DNA of 64,000 bases. It comes from Streptomyces sp. GS7 (GTDB taxonomy: Bacteria > Actinomycetota > Actinomycetes > Streptomycetales > Streptomycetaceae). Position numbers and translations under genes: made by a program. The DNA lies in NCBI RefSeq assembly GCF_009834125.1, contig NZ_CP047146.1:6751501-6815500 (forward strand), given 5' to 3'. Below the pieces are notes generated by a model. The model had not been told where the DNA came from, did not search any database, and was given only the letters and a program-made list of their open reading frames with translations. Shown here in pieces: positions 27,228-35,978 of the stretch (the stretch's first letter is position 1; each line of letters begins with the position of its first letter).

Positions 27228-28262
27228 ATGCGAGCCAAAGGCATCACCTACGACACCGGCTTCACTCCGGGCGGAAAGAGTTCGCGGCCCGTCTTCGACC
27301 CCGATGCGGTGCGACGCGAGATCCGCGTCATCGCAGACGACCTGCACTGCGATGCCGTGCGGATCACCGGCGGCGACCCCGGACGACTGGCCCTTGCGGC
27401 CCGGCACGCCGCCGATGCCGGGCTTGAGGTCTGGTTCTCCCCCTTCCCTTGCGAACTGTCCGCCGAAGAGCTGCTGCCCTACTTCGCCACCTGTGCCGAC
27501 CGCGCCAAGGAGGTGGGAGCGGACGTCTTCGTCACCGGCTGCGAACTGAGCCTGTTTGCCGCCGACATTCTCCCCGGAGACGACAGCCTCGCCAGAATCG
27601 AAGCCCTGACCAGCGGCGCCCCCGAGGCATTGGCCGGGCTCGCCGAGGTTCCTGCCCGGCTGAACTCCTTGCTGGCCAACATCGCAGAGACGGTGCGTTC
27701 ACGGTTCCGCGGAAAGATCACCTACGCCTCCGGAACGTGGGAACAGGTCGATTGGGCGCCCTTCGACATCGTCAGTGCGGACGCCTACGGCGATTCCAGT
27801 GACGCCTTCCGTCAGGGCCTGCGCGAGTATTTCCGGCACGGCAAGCCGCTCGCGGCGACCGAATTCGGCTGCTGCACCTACCGGGGCGCAGCCGAGCGCG
27901 GCGGCATGGGCTGGGTGGATGTCGTCGATCACGACGCCGATCCGCCGCGCATCAATGGCGATTACGTCCGCGACGAGGAAGAACAGGCCCACTACCTGCG
28001 CGAGATGCTCGCCGTCTTCGACGAGGAAGGCGTGGACACCGCCTTCTGGTTCACCTTCGCCGGCTACGAGTACCCGCACCACGCCGACCCGCGCTTCGAC
28101 CTCGACATGGCCTCCTACGGAGTGTGCAAGGTTATGTCCGACGGCAGCCTCACACCGAAACGCTCATTCCACGCCATGGCTGAGGCATACCAATCAGCAA
28201 CGTCAGCGTTGCCTGTCCAGGGTGAGGACGGCCCTACTGATGTTTCAGAATGCCGTGCGTAG
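27228..28262 (+). CDS. TIM-barrel glycoside-hydrolase-like protein (sometimes annotated as abortive infection protein)
   Basis: A 344-residue cytosolic protein with a (beta/alpha)8 glycosidase-like pattern: KGITYDTGF at the start, DAVRITGGDP, LEVWFSPFP, DVFVTGCELSLF with an acidic residue, ITYASGTWEQVDW, FDIVSADAYG, the Glu in PLAATEFGCCTY and AFWFTFAGYEY. ATG 27228 follows AGGAG. Actinobacterial relatives carry the label abortive infection protein, for which I see no motif-based support. The last eight codons (TDVSECRA and stop) come from the terminal repeat of the adjacent IS5 relic, so the native C-terminus was replaced. Confidence 0.7.
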   Translation: MRAKGITYDTGFTPGGKSSRPVFDPDAVRREIRVIADDLHCDAVRITGGDPGRLALAARHAADAGLEVWFSPFPCELSAEELLPYFATCADRAKEVGADVFVTGCELSLFAADILPGDDSLARIEALTSGAPEALAGLAEVPARLNSLLANIAETVRSRFRGKITYASGTWEQVDWAPFDIVSADAYGDSSDAFRQGLREYFRHGKPLAATEFGCCTYRGAAERGGMGWVDVVDHDADPPRINGDYVRDEEEQAHYLREMLAVFDEEGVDTAFWFTFAGYEYPHHADPRFDLDMASYGVCKVMSDGSLTPKRSFHAMAEAYQSATSALPVQGEDGPTDVSECRA

Positions 28263-28640
28263 TCGTCTCAAGCAGATGATGCTGCAGGCGAGTTCGAGGA
28301 GTCATTGGTGGAGGTCGGCGCGTATCTCGTAGCGGATCCGCAGGCGTTTGAATCGGTGAAGCCAGGCGAAGGTGCGCTCTACCACCCAACGGGTCTTACC
28401 CAGGCCGGAGCCGTGCGGAGTGCCGCGGCGGGCGATCTTCGGTGTGATGCCCCGCTTGCGGATAAGGTGGCTGTACTTGTCGAAATCGCAGCCGCGATCG
28501 GCGAACAGCCTCCGTGGCCGGTGCCGTGGCCGGCCTCGCAGTCCCCGAATACGGGGGATGGCATCCAGCACCCCGCAGACCCTGCCCGATGCCGCTCTCA
28601 ACTACCAACCACCACACCGAACTCATTCTGAAACGATCAG
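28237..28640 (-). mobile_element. Internally deleted IS5-family element with both ends
   Basis: Terminal repeats CTGATGTTTCAGAATG (left, one base short) and CATTCTGAAACGATCAG (right) are flanked by TA on both sides, fitting the TA target duplication of IS5 relatives. Inside is only the C-terminal part of a transposase on the minus strand (LFADRGCDFDKYSHLIRKRG, then GKTRWVVERTFAWLHRFKRL with the catalytic Glu). The N-terminal half is deleted, so it can move only in trans. Confidence 0.75.
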
Positions 28641-28874
28641 TAACTCGGGAATATCGGCAGGCTTACGGCCATCGCCGTCGACCTTGCATGGAGACGCAAC
28701 GGGCTGCGTGTCGAGGTGAGTTGAGGCTCGGTCGTGGTCGCCGTCGCTGGCGTACTCGCGGGCGTTCTCGGCTGCGTCGCTGCCGCCGTCTACACCGCGG
28801 CGAGGTGGGTACGGTGGGCCTGGATATGTGGCACCGGGGCCGCCGGTGCTGAGACAGAAGGGTTCGACGTCGCT

Positions 28875-29306
28875 ATGGGCAAGTTCGACATCGCTAGGGG
28901 CAGGAACAAGACGAAGGGCTTAGCGATCTGGTGCGGCCTCGCACTCTTAATCATCGGTGGGTTGGGTTTTGCGGGGTGGGCCCTGCTGGACAACCCGGCC
29001 AGAAAGGATGTAATCGATCCGTCCGTCTACGACTCGGTGAAGGTCGGCGAGGCCGAGACAGATGTGCGGGACAAACTGCCGGATAGGGGCTCGATGGCTG
29101 AGGGTCTGGACGACGAGTGGCCCGCGAAGCCAAAGGACGCGAAGTGCCTCACGCTCTTCTCGGCAGAACGTGCTGAACACCAGGGCAGGAATCGCGTCTT
29201 CCGCTTCTGCTTCAAGGACAAAAAGCTGATCGAGAAGGCACAGGGGCATGCCAGGTTCACGATAGATCCGCAGGCACCCACATCCACCATCACACCGCAG
29301 GGATGA
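28875..29306 (+). CDS. Membrane-anchored BamE/SmpA-like small protein
   Basis: A 143-residue protein with one N-terminal membrane helix (GLAIWCGLALLIIGGLGFAGWAL) and an extracytoplasmic domain: SVKVGEAETDVRDKLPDRG, KDAKCLTLFSAE and RVFRFCFKDKKLIEKAQG, with two Cys. It parallels the C-terminal extension of the histidine kinase at 21447-23273 segment by segment, including the RNKT stretch before the helix. The start is uncertain: the frame is open back to GTG 28734, but similarity begins at ATG 28875. Function unknown. Confidence 0.6.
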   Translation: MGKFDIARGRNKTKGLAIWCGLALLIIGGLGFAGWALLDNPARKDVIDPSVYDSVKVGEAETDVRDKLPDRGSMAEGLDDEWPAKPKDAKCLTLFSAERAEHQGRNRVFRFCFKDKKLIEKAQGHARFTIDPQAPTSTITPQG

Positions 29307-29520
29307 CGGATCGCAGGCACCGGAACCGGACAACCTGCCTTCAAGCACTACTCTCGCCGGCCTCGCCACGAACTTCAGTCCGTCGGATGGCACCGCCCTG
29401 GACGCCGGCGTCGGTACCGGCTACTACCTCGCCGGAGTTCTGGATACTCTGCCCACCGCGAGGGGACTGGGGGCTTGCCCCTCCCCACCCATCCCCTTCC
29501 CTCGGACGCCTGTTAGCCTC

Positions 29521-29547
29521 TTCCATACCAAACCTTTTGGTATGGAA
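29521..29547. promoter_or_regulatory. Perfect 27-bp TetR-type operator
   Basis: Half-sites TTCCATACCAAA (29521-29532) and TTTGGTATGGAA (29536-29547) form a perfect 12-bp inverted repeat with 3 central bases. It ends 11 bases before the TetR start codon, so binding would block its expression (autoregulation, and of the DUF6463 gene downstream). Confidence 0.8.
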
Positions 29548-29558
29548 GAGAGGTCAAG

Positions 29559-30101
29559 GTGGGTGCGGAGAGGTCGGAGTGGCTGGATCAGGGCTTGACG
29601 CTACTGGCAGAGCAAGGTGCGCCAGCGGTGACACTGGATCGGCTGTGTGAGCGCATGGGCATGTCGAAGGGCGCCTTTTACCACCACTTCGGCTCAATGC
29701 CGAAGTATCGGACCCGATTGCTCGACCACTTCGAGGCCAAGTGCACCACGGCGATCATCAATGGAGTTGAAGCGTCCGACACGCTTCCAGCGCGGGAGCG
29801 GCTGGCCAGGCTTCTGACGGAGGTGACCAAGGACGCCGGCCCGCCGCTGGAGATCGCGATGCGGGCCTGGGCGAAGCAGGATCCCGAGGCGGCGCGGGTG
29901 CAGGAGCGTGTCGACGCAACCCGCATCGGATATCTGCGGGATCTGTGCGAACAGGCCGGCCATGGCAGACCGGATCAAGTGGCCAAGATGCTCTATCTGA
30001 TGTTGGTCGGGGCGGAGCACCTCACGCCCCCGCTCCCGAAGTCAGAGCTGCGCGGCATGTACGAGCTGCTGATGCCGCTCCTGGACCGGTCGGCCTCCTG
30101 A
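29559..30101 (+). CDS. TetR/AcrR-family regulator
   Basis: A 180-residue repressor. The N-terminal helix-turn-helix is LDRLCERMGMSKGAFYHHFG, with a helical ligand-binding domain after it. GTG 29559 follows AGAGG and lies just downstream of a perfect palindromic operator. The next gene, 58 bp away on the same strand, encodes a DUF6463 membrane protein, the likely co-regulated target. Ligand unknown. Confidence 0.88.
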   Translation: MGAERSEWLDQGLTLLAEQGAPAVTLDRLCERMGMSKGAFYHHFGSMPKYRTRLLDHFEAKCTTAIINGVEASDTLPARERLARLLTEVTKDAGPPLEIAMRAWAKQDPEAARVQERVDATRIGYLRDLCEQAGHGRPDQVAKMLYLMLVGAEHLTPPLPKSELRGMYELLMPLLDRSAS

Positions 30102-30159
30102 CTTCGTCGGCGACCGAGATGGACCCCTCACCCGGCGCTCCCGGAAGGAACACAGCGTC

Positions 30160-30657
30160 ATGAACGCCTCCGCACGCCCCGAATCCCGCACATCCAACGC
30201 CAGAGGTCTCCGCCTCTGGGTTCCCCGCCTGATGCTCACTGCCGCAGCAGTGCACATGATGGTGGGCGTCATCGCCTCGTACTCGCACTGGAGCGGCATC
30301 GTCTCCGACGGACTGTGGAATACCGTCCGCAACGACAACTACACCCGCATGACGGCCCTTTGGTTCATGATCAGCGGAGTTGCCTTCTTCGGCCTTGGCC
30401 TCCTTTCCAGGAGGGTCGTGATCGCCATAGGCGCGATGCCCGTGGAGACCGGATGGATCCTGCTAGCACTCGGAATCCCGGTGGCAGTGCTGGAACCGGT
30501 CTCAGGCGGCTGGTCACTGATTGCCATCGGCGTGCTGGCGGTGGTGGCGTCGCGGCGCGACAGTGGCGTGACGGACTTCGAACGATCGGGCGGTCGACGA
30601 GCGGGAGGGACGGTCGCTCCAGGCACGGCCCCACTGAACACCTCACCCTCTGAATAA
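30160..30657 (+). CDS. DUF6463-like membrane protein
   Basis: A 165-residue protein with four hydrophobic helices (LMLTAAAVHMMVGVIASY, ALWFMISGVAFFGLGLLS, VVIAIGAMPVETGWILLALG, WSLIAIGVLAVVA) and a polar C-terminal tail. This is the layout of small DUF6463 proteins, often next to TetR regulators. Its stop lies in the left terminal repeat region of the IS5 element at 30655. Function unknown; a role in resistance or lipid-related stress is possible. Confidence 0.7.
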   Translation: MNASARPESRTSNARGLRLWVPRLMLTAAAVHMMVGVIASYSHWSGIVSDGLWNTVRNDNYTRMTALWFMISGVAFFGLGLLSRRVVIAIGAMPVETGWILLALGIPVAVLEPVSGGWSLIAIGVLAVVASRRDSGVTDFERSGGRRAGGTVAPGTAPLNTSPSE

Positions 30658-31578
30658 GGACTCCTAGCAAAATGAGCTGTACTGCCTTGGAATGACAGGC
30701 CGTCAGCCGGTGTTGTGCCTCTGTCTGGTGTTGTGGTGGGGGCGTTGGGCATGGTGCAGCGGAGGCCGTGGGAAGTCGAGGACGGGTTGTGGGAGCGGAT
30801 TGCCGGGCTGCTGCCGGTGATTGAGCGCCGCGTGAGGTATCCGGGTCGCAAACGGCTCGATGACCGGCGGGTGCTGAGCGGGATCCTGTTCGTGCTGTAC
30901 ACCGGCATCCCTTGGGAGTTCCTGCCCCAGGAGCTGGGATACGGCTCGGGCAGCACGTGCTGGCGCAGGCTGCGCGACTGGCATCAGGCCGGGGTGTGGC
31001 AGGCTCTTCACGAACTGCTGCTGGCCGAGCTACGTGCGGCCGGGCTGCTGGACTTCTCCCGGGCCGCGGTCGACGGCTCCCATCTGCGGGCGATGAAGGG
31101 CGGCGCGAAGACCGGGCCCTCACCGGTGGATCGGGGAAAGACAGGCAGCAAGCACCACGTGATCACCGAAGCGCACGGCATCCCGCTGGCGGCCACGCTC
31201 ACAGGCGGAAACCGCCACGACGTCACCCAGCTCATGCCGCTGGTCCACGCCATACCGGCCGTCAAAGGCAAGCGGGGGCGCCCCCGAAAGCGCCCCGACG
31301 CTCTGTTCGCCGACCGCGCCTACGACTCCGACACCTACCGCCGCGAACTGCGCGAGGTGGGCATCCGCCCCCTCATCGCCCGCCGCGGCACCCAGCACGG
31401 CTCCGGTCTGGGCATTCACCGATGGGTCGCCGAAGCAGCCTTCGCCCTCCTGCACTGGTTCCGGCGCCTGCGCATCCGCTGGGAGATCAGAGAAGACCTC
31501 CACGAAGCTTTCCTCATCCTCGGCTGCAGCATCATCTGCTGGCGACGCCTGAAAACCTCATTTTGCTAGGAATCCTAA
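30655..31578 (+). mobile_element. Complete IS5-family insertion sequence
   Basis: The left end TAAGGACTCCTAGCAAAATGAG (22 bases, 30655-30676) is matched in inverse by 31557-31578 with two mismatches. One full-length transposase lies between them. TA dinucleotides sit at the outer edges. It looks recently active compared with the other, broken elements. Confidence 0.85.
30751..31569 (+). CDS. IS5-family transposase
   Basis: A 272-residue DDE transposase. N-terminal DUF4096-like domain (WEVEDGLWERIAGLLP, GIPWEFLPQELGYGSG, WRRLRDWHQAGVW), first Asp in AAVDGSHLRA, second Asp in LFADRAYDS and Glu in RWVAEAAFALLHWFRRLR, with the C-terminal end in the right terminal repeat. ATG 30751 is the first good start; GTG 30715 is an alternative. 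Length and motifs suggest an active enzyme. Confidence 0.9.
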   Translation: MVQRRPWEVEDGLWERIAGLLPVIERRVRYPGRKRLDDRRVLSGILFVLYTGIPWEFLPQELGYGSGSTCWRRLRDWHQAGVWQALHELLLAELRAAGLLDFSRAAVDGSHLRAMKGGAKTGPSPVDRGKTGSKHHVITEAHGIPLAATLTGGNRHDVTQLMPLVHAIPAVKGKRGRPRKRPDALFADRAYDSDTYRRELREVGIRPLIARRGTQHGSGLGIHRWVAEAAFALLHWFRRLRIRWEIREDLHEAFLILGCSIICWRRLKTSFC

Positions 31579-31594
31579 GTGCTCTGCACCAGTG

Positions 31595-32140
31595 TGCGGT
31601 TCATGATCATTCATGCGGGATGATCCCTGTACGAGTGGTGGCGATGGGCTGTTCGAGGTCGAACCCGTCGAGAAGAAGCAGCCGCAGGGCCGTCCGGCGT
31701 CCGTGGACAAGACGTTCCGGAACTTCGGCCGCACCAGGTCCTGCCGCTGCCCCCTCGCTGGACGACTGGCTGCCCGAGGATCGTCTCGCCCGGCTCGTTG
31801 CCGACCTGGCCGGCGAGGTGCTTGACCTTTCCCTGATCCTGGCGGACTACGCTGAAAAGCGCGGCTATCCGCCCTACGATCCACGGTTGATGGTGCGGCT
31901 GCTGATCTACGGCTTCAGCACCGGTATTCGTCCTTCGCGGGCGATCGAACGTCGTCGCGTCGAAGATGCCGCGTTCCGGTTCCTAACCGCTGACCAAGCC
32001 CCAGACTTCCGCTCGATCGCCCGGTTCCGCCGCCGTCACCTGAACGCCCTGGCCGACCTGTTCACCCAGTCCCTGCACCTCGCGCAGAAGCTGGGCATGG
32101 TCAAGATGGGCCGCGTCGTGCTGGACGGCACGAAGCTAGG
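31595..32140 (+). pseudogene. IS1182-family transposase, 5' fragment with frameshift
   Basis: Two frames together encode the N-terminal third of an IS1182 transposase. First is EKKQPQGRPASVDKTFRNFG near 31670-31730. A shift then leads to SLDDWLPEDRLARLVADLAG, AEKRGYPPYDPRLMVRLLIY, DQAPDFRSIARFRRRH and GMVKMGRVVLDGTKL with the first catalytic Asp, after which homology stops near 32140. It matches the start of the copy at 38255-39667. The IS5 element lies immediately upstream. Confidence 0.75.
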
Positions 32141-32270
32141 AGCGTGGGTCAGTAACGCTCAACCTGGGTGGGTTTCTCGCTGTCCGGTTTCGGTGGGCCT
32201 GGCGAACGTCGGGTGGACCTGGCGGCCTGCGCACCGCCCGTCTCGCTGAAGGTGGCGGACGCCAGACGTC

Positions 32271-32570
32271 TAACCTCGGGCTTTCACGAGGAGTGTTGTC
32301 TGGCTCGTGATCGAGAAGGCAGAAAGTGCCTCTGAGGTGCAGCGACAGGACTTGCTGAGGGCCCTGTACGTGGTAGTGGAAGTGGCACTTCCAGAGTGAA
32401 GAAGAGCAGAGGGTTCGACCGGCGGGGTTTGTGCCAGGCCGGGGCGGTACTGCTGGTCGAGACAGTCCGCACGTCAGGTCTGAGCGGTGCGATATCGGCG
32501 GCGTTGGCGCCGTAGCGCAAGCCCCAGGCGGGGGACGATCCGAGCAAGACCCTGCCGGATGTGGCTCTAG
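32271..32570 (+). mobile_element. Decayed left end of an IS1380-family element
   Basis: The sequence parallels the first 300 bases of the intact element at 35976-37628: end TAACCTCGGGCTTTC, the shared GCAGAAAGTGCCTCTGA, then GTACTGCTGGTCGAGACAGT and GCGATATCGGCGGCG with a stop where the intact copy reads on. The rest is lost. It is oriented as the intact copy, so the two flank 32.6-35.98 kb as direct repeats. Confidence 0.7.
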
Positions 32571-32756
32571 AACTCCCAACAGAATGGCTCGAAGATGAGG
32601 TGAGCCGGGTGGCGACCACTCGACGCCGTTGCCACGTTGGCGGCTGCCGCCCTCCGATCCGGCCAAAGGGAGGACCTGGCTACCCAGGCCCGGCTTGCCC
32701 CGGGCCGGCTGTGGCCCGGAGTCCCTAGGCTGTCACCGCTACGGAAGGGCGGTGCC

Positions 32757-33161
32757 ATGGATGCTGACTCCCGAACCAGGGCCGCGATCGAGGAGCATTG
32801 GCGGGCCTCGGAACGCGGGAGCACCGAAGCCGAGCACGCCATCTACGCCACGGACGCGATCCTGGACTACCCGCAGTCAGGCGAGCGGTTCCGGGGCCGA
32901 GCGGCAATCTCGGCGCAGCGCGGCGGGCACCCGGCCGAGCGGCACTTCGCCGTCCAGCGGATCACTGGCCATGCGAATCTGTGGGTGAGTGAATGCGTCA
33001 TCACCTACGGCGGTGTGCCTTCGTATTCGGTGAGCATCATGGAATTCGCTGACCAGCACGTGGTGCACGAGACGCAGTACTTCGCCGACCCCTTCGGCGT
33101 GCCGGCCTGGCGGGCCGCGCTCGCGGAGCCGATGCCGGGCCGGACCATTGCCGGAGCCTGA
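32757..33161 (+). CDS. NTF2-like / SnoaL-like protein
   Basis: A 134-residue single-domain protein of the NTF2 fold: N-terminal helices (TRAAIEEHWRASERGSTEAE), YATDAILDYPQSGERFRGRAA and a C-terminal beta sheet (LWVSECVITYGGVPSYSVSIMEF, VVHETQYFADPF). Such proteins act as small-molecule isomerases/hydrolases or ligand binders; no specific substrate can be assigned. ATG 32757 follows GGAAGGG. The pattern of this gene and its neighbours suggests cargo between IS copies. Confidence 0.75.
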   Translation: MDADSRTRAAIEEHWRASERGSTEAEHAIYATDAILDYPQSGERFRGRAAISAQRGGHPAERHFAVQRITGHANLWVSECVITYGGVPSYSVSIMEFADQHVVHETQYFADPFGVPAWRAALAEPMPGRTIAGA

Positions 33162-33326
33162 TTCTTGGGCTTGCTCGGGCCGGCCGGGTGACCCGGCACC
33201 ACGGCCGCGGTCAGCAGCGGCATGTCCATGTTCTCCCCCTGTCCTGCGCGCACGGGGCCGTAGCGTCCCTGTCCGGCCGACGGCCGGACCGCATTCGGCA
33301 CATCGTCACCCCGAAGGAAGACGTTC

Positions 33327-34193
33327 ATGCACATGATCGATCTCGCCTACGTCGGGCGGGGCCCGCACGAGGAACTGGTCACCTACATCGCTGACCAGCA
33401 GGACTTCTACGCCGACGAGGGCGTCCACGTCGCACTGCGCGACGGCTGCACCTGGGACGCGGAGCGGCTGCGCCGCGGCGCAGTCATCGGACTTGGCCGG
33501 ACATTGCTGTCCCGAATGAACGATGGCATCCCCTGGGTCGCGCTGAATGTCAACACCGCCCGCCCGCTGTTCTGGTTCCTCGCCCGTTCCGGTCTGGCCT
33601 CCCTGGCCGACCTGGCCGGCCAACGGCTGGCGGTAACCCCTCCTCACACCGGCCCCGGGGTTTTCACCCGGATCATTCTGCGCCAGGCCGGTCTCGACCC
33701 GGACCGCGACGTGCAGAGCATCGTCCGCTGGCCCGGCGACTACAGCATGGACCTGCGCCGGCTGCGCAACGGGAGTATCGACGCCGCCGTGGTCGGTGAC
33801 ACCATGGCACCGGAGGCGATCGCCGCCGAGCTCGGCTGGCAGTTGCTGGCCTTTGTCGGCGACCACTTCCAGATTCCCACCGTAGGCGTGGCTGTCGACC
33901 CCACCTACACCGACCCGGAGGACCCCGCGGTCCAGGCGGTCGTACGAGCCCACCGGCGCGCCCTGCAGGCGATCCACAACGACCCCGACACCACGGTGCG
34001 GTACTTGCAGACCTTCCTCGGCCGACACACCGCAGACGAAGTCCGAGCGCACTACGAGAAGTTCATCGCACCGCATTTCACCACCGACGGCCAAACCGAC
34101 CTCGCCGCCGCAGACACCGCGATCACCACGGTCGCCGCTGAACTCGGCGTCCCCGCCACCTTCACCGCAGCCGAGTTCTACCGCATCGTTTAG
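33327..34193 (+). CDS. NMT1/SsuA-like substrate-binding fold protein without signal peptide
   Basis: A 288-residue protein resembling periplasmic-binding proteins of the NMT1/THI5 type: IADQQDFYADEGVHVALRDG near the N-terminus, LADLAGQRLAVTPPHTGPG, LRRLRNGSIDAAVVGDTMA and VGVAVDPTYTDPEDPAVQAV. No signal peptide or lipobox precedes it, and no permease or ATPase gene is adjacent. It may be a cytosolic enzyme or sensor derived from such proteins (for example pyrimidine-precursor synthesis), or have lost its export signal. ATG 33327 follows AAGGAAG. Confidence 0.65.
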   Translation: MHMIDLAYVGRGPHEELVTYIADQQDFYADEGVHVALRDGCTWDAERLRRGAVIGLGRTLLSRMNDGIPWVALNVNTARPLFWFLARSGLASLADLAGQRLAVTPPHTGPGVFTRIILRQAGLDPDRDVQSIVRWPGDYSMDLRRLRNGSIDAAVVGDTMAPEAIAAELGWQLLAFVGDHFQIPTVGVAVDPTYTDPEDPAVQAVVRAHRRALQAIHNDPDTTVRYLQTFLGRHTADEVRAHYEKFIAPHFTTDGQTDLAAADTAITTVAAELGVPATFTAAEFYRIV

Positions 34194-34635
34194 TCGTCGA
34201 AGGCAGTCAGTGAGCGGCTGACCACCTGGCCGGTCTGGAAGATGCACCACACCGCGGCGGCAAGTGCCCCGACACGCTGGGCCACACCTACGACGGCACC
34301 CTGCATGGCGCGTGCTCCGTGGTGTTGCAGGTCGAGGGGCACTTTCGCAGTGTCGTCTACCGACGCGATGAGCTCCGGATCGACCGGGACCCACAGGATG
34401 GGCATTCCGGCCGGGACGCATACCAGGGACGGCAGGTCTCCGGCATACCGGTCGCCGCGACCCGATCGCCCCCGAACCGGTCGAAGATGCAGTCGCAGAC
34501 CTCCAGGCGGCAGGCGCACTCCACATAGCGGCCGGTTTGCATGCGGGCAGAACCGACTCTTCCGGCCCCCTCAGGGCCCCTCGCAGACGGTCGCGAAGCC
34601 CTGCGTCCCCCGAAGAAACAAGAGAGGAAGAGACC
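34194..34635. other. Region without a supported gene
   Basis: A 109-codon minus-strand frame (34190-34519) has protein-like amphipathic segments (MQGAVVGVAQRVGALAAAV) but no ribosome site and no recognised family. It overlaps the end of the previous gene by four bases. It could be a broken gene. Confidence 0.3.
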
Positions 34636-34929
34636 ATGAAGGAGTTCCTGGTCGAGCTGACCGCCAGTGTGCCCGAGGGGACCGACCAAGCAGAAGTCGA
34701 CCGGCGCCGCGCCGCCGAAGCTGTGCGAGCCAAGGAGCTCGCCGCCGAAGGTCACTTGTTCCGGCTGTGGCGCCCGGTCGGGGAGGATCGTGTCATCGGC
34801 GTGTGGCGCGCCGACGACGAGGCGGAGTTGCGTGAGAAGGTCCTCGGAAGCCTGCCCTTGTGGCCTTGGGCGACGGCGGTGATCACCGCCCTGCAGCCGC
34901 ACCCCAACGATCCGGACCTGACCGGATGA
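34636..34929 (+). CDS. Muconolactone delta-isomerase-like protein
   Basis: A 97-residue small protein of the muconolactone isomerase / dimeric alpha-beta barrel type: MKEFLVELTASVPEGTD, AEAVRAKELAAEGHLFRLW and DEAELREKVLGSLPLWPWA, which match the family pattern. ATG 34636 follows AGAGGAAG. No beta-ketoadipate pathway genes are near, so a specialised isomerase is more likely. The next gene, an NmrA-type oxidoreductase, may be in the same operon. Confidence 0.8.
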   Translation: MKEFLVELTASVPEGTDQAEVDRRRAAEAVRAKELAAEGHLFRLWRPVGEDRVIGVWRADDEAELREKVLGSLPLWPWATAVITALQPHPNDPDLTG

Positions 34930-35087
34930 GTCTTCCGGTGCGGCACCTCACTGCCACCGCTCGCTGTGCCGATCAGGACCACCGCACTGAAGCGGGAGTC
35001 CATGCGTTGAGGTTGAGAAACCGTTCGCTTACCGAATCGGAGACAGGGGTTCCGCGATCGACAGCGGCCCCGGACGGAGGGAAACCC

Positions 35088-35978
35088 ATGGCTGAGAAGA
35101 ACCATGCCACGGTGGCAGTCACCGGGGTGACTGGGGCGCTGGGCGGCCGCATCGCGGCCCGACTCGCGGGCCACGGCGTCCCCCAGCTCCTCGTCGGACG
35201 CAGCCCCGATCGCATGCCCGAACTGCCAGGCGCCCAGCGGCGCGGTCCGGCCGCCTACGCCGATGCCGACGCCATGCGCAAGGCGCTCGAGGGCGCGTCG
35301 ACCCTCATCCTGGTCTCCGGACACCGCACAGGGCGCCGGCTGGAGGAACACGCCACCGCAGTCGAGGCCGCGATCGCGGTCGGCGTGGACCGGGTCCTGT
35401 ACGTATCTCTCGTCGGCGCAGCGCCCGCCGCCACCTACACCAACGCCCGCGACCAGTGGCTGACCGAACAGTTCCTGGCAGGGGCCGGGATCCGCCACAC
35501 GGTGCTCCGGGCGGGCTTCTACACCTCGACGCCGGCCGCCCTCGCCAACGAGGAGTTCGTCGTGAGCGGCCCCGCGAGCACCGGCCGGGCCGCCTTCGTC
35601 ACCCACGAGGACATCGCCGACGTGATCACGGCCGTCGCCCTCGACGAGGGTCCCTGCTCCGAGCACGACGGCGCGACCCTTGAGATCACGGGGCCCGAGG
35701 CCCTGACCCTCGACGAAGCGGTCACCAGGATCGCCGCAGCCACCGGCCGGCCCTACCGCTTCGAACCCGAGACCCTCGAGGACGCCTTCACACGGCGATG
35801 GCGACTGGGCATGAGCGGGGAACAGATCGAGACCTGGATCTCGTGGTACCAGGCGATCGAGAGGGGCGAGATTTCCGTGGTCACCGATGTCGTCCCCCGG
35901 CTCACCGGCTCACCAGCGACCCCGATCTCGGACGCAGCCTGGTGGCCCGCGCCGAAGACAGCGCGCGGTACCCGCTAA
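35088..35978 (+). CDS. NmrA-like NAD(P)-binding oxidoreductase
   Basis: A 296-residue atypical short-chain dehydrogenase with N-terminal Rossmann motif (VAVTGVTGALGGRIAARLAG), DADAMRKALEGASTLILVSG, RVLYVSLVGAAP and the substrate region (LRAGFYTSTPAALANEEF, FVTHEDIADVITAVALDEG). It resembles quinone-reductase/azoreductase-like NmrA proteins. ATG 35088 follows GGAGGGA. The stop TAA at 35976-35978 lies at the left end of the IS1380 element, so a few native C-terminal residues may have been replaced. Confidence 0.82.
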   Translation: MAEKNHATVAVTGVTGALGGRIAARLAGHGVPQLLVGRSPDRMPELPGAQRRGPAAYADADAMRKALEGASTLILVSGHRTGRRLEEHATAVEAAIAVGVDRVLYVSLVGAAPAATYTNARDQWLTEQFLAGAGIRHTVLRAGFYTSTPAALANEEFVVSGPASTGRAAFVTHEDIADVITAVALDEGPCSEHDGATLEITGPEALTLDEAVTRIAAATGRPYRFEPETLEDAFTRRWRLGMSGEQIETWISWYQAIERGEISVVTDVVPRLTGSPATPISDAAWWPAPKTARGTR

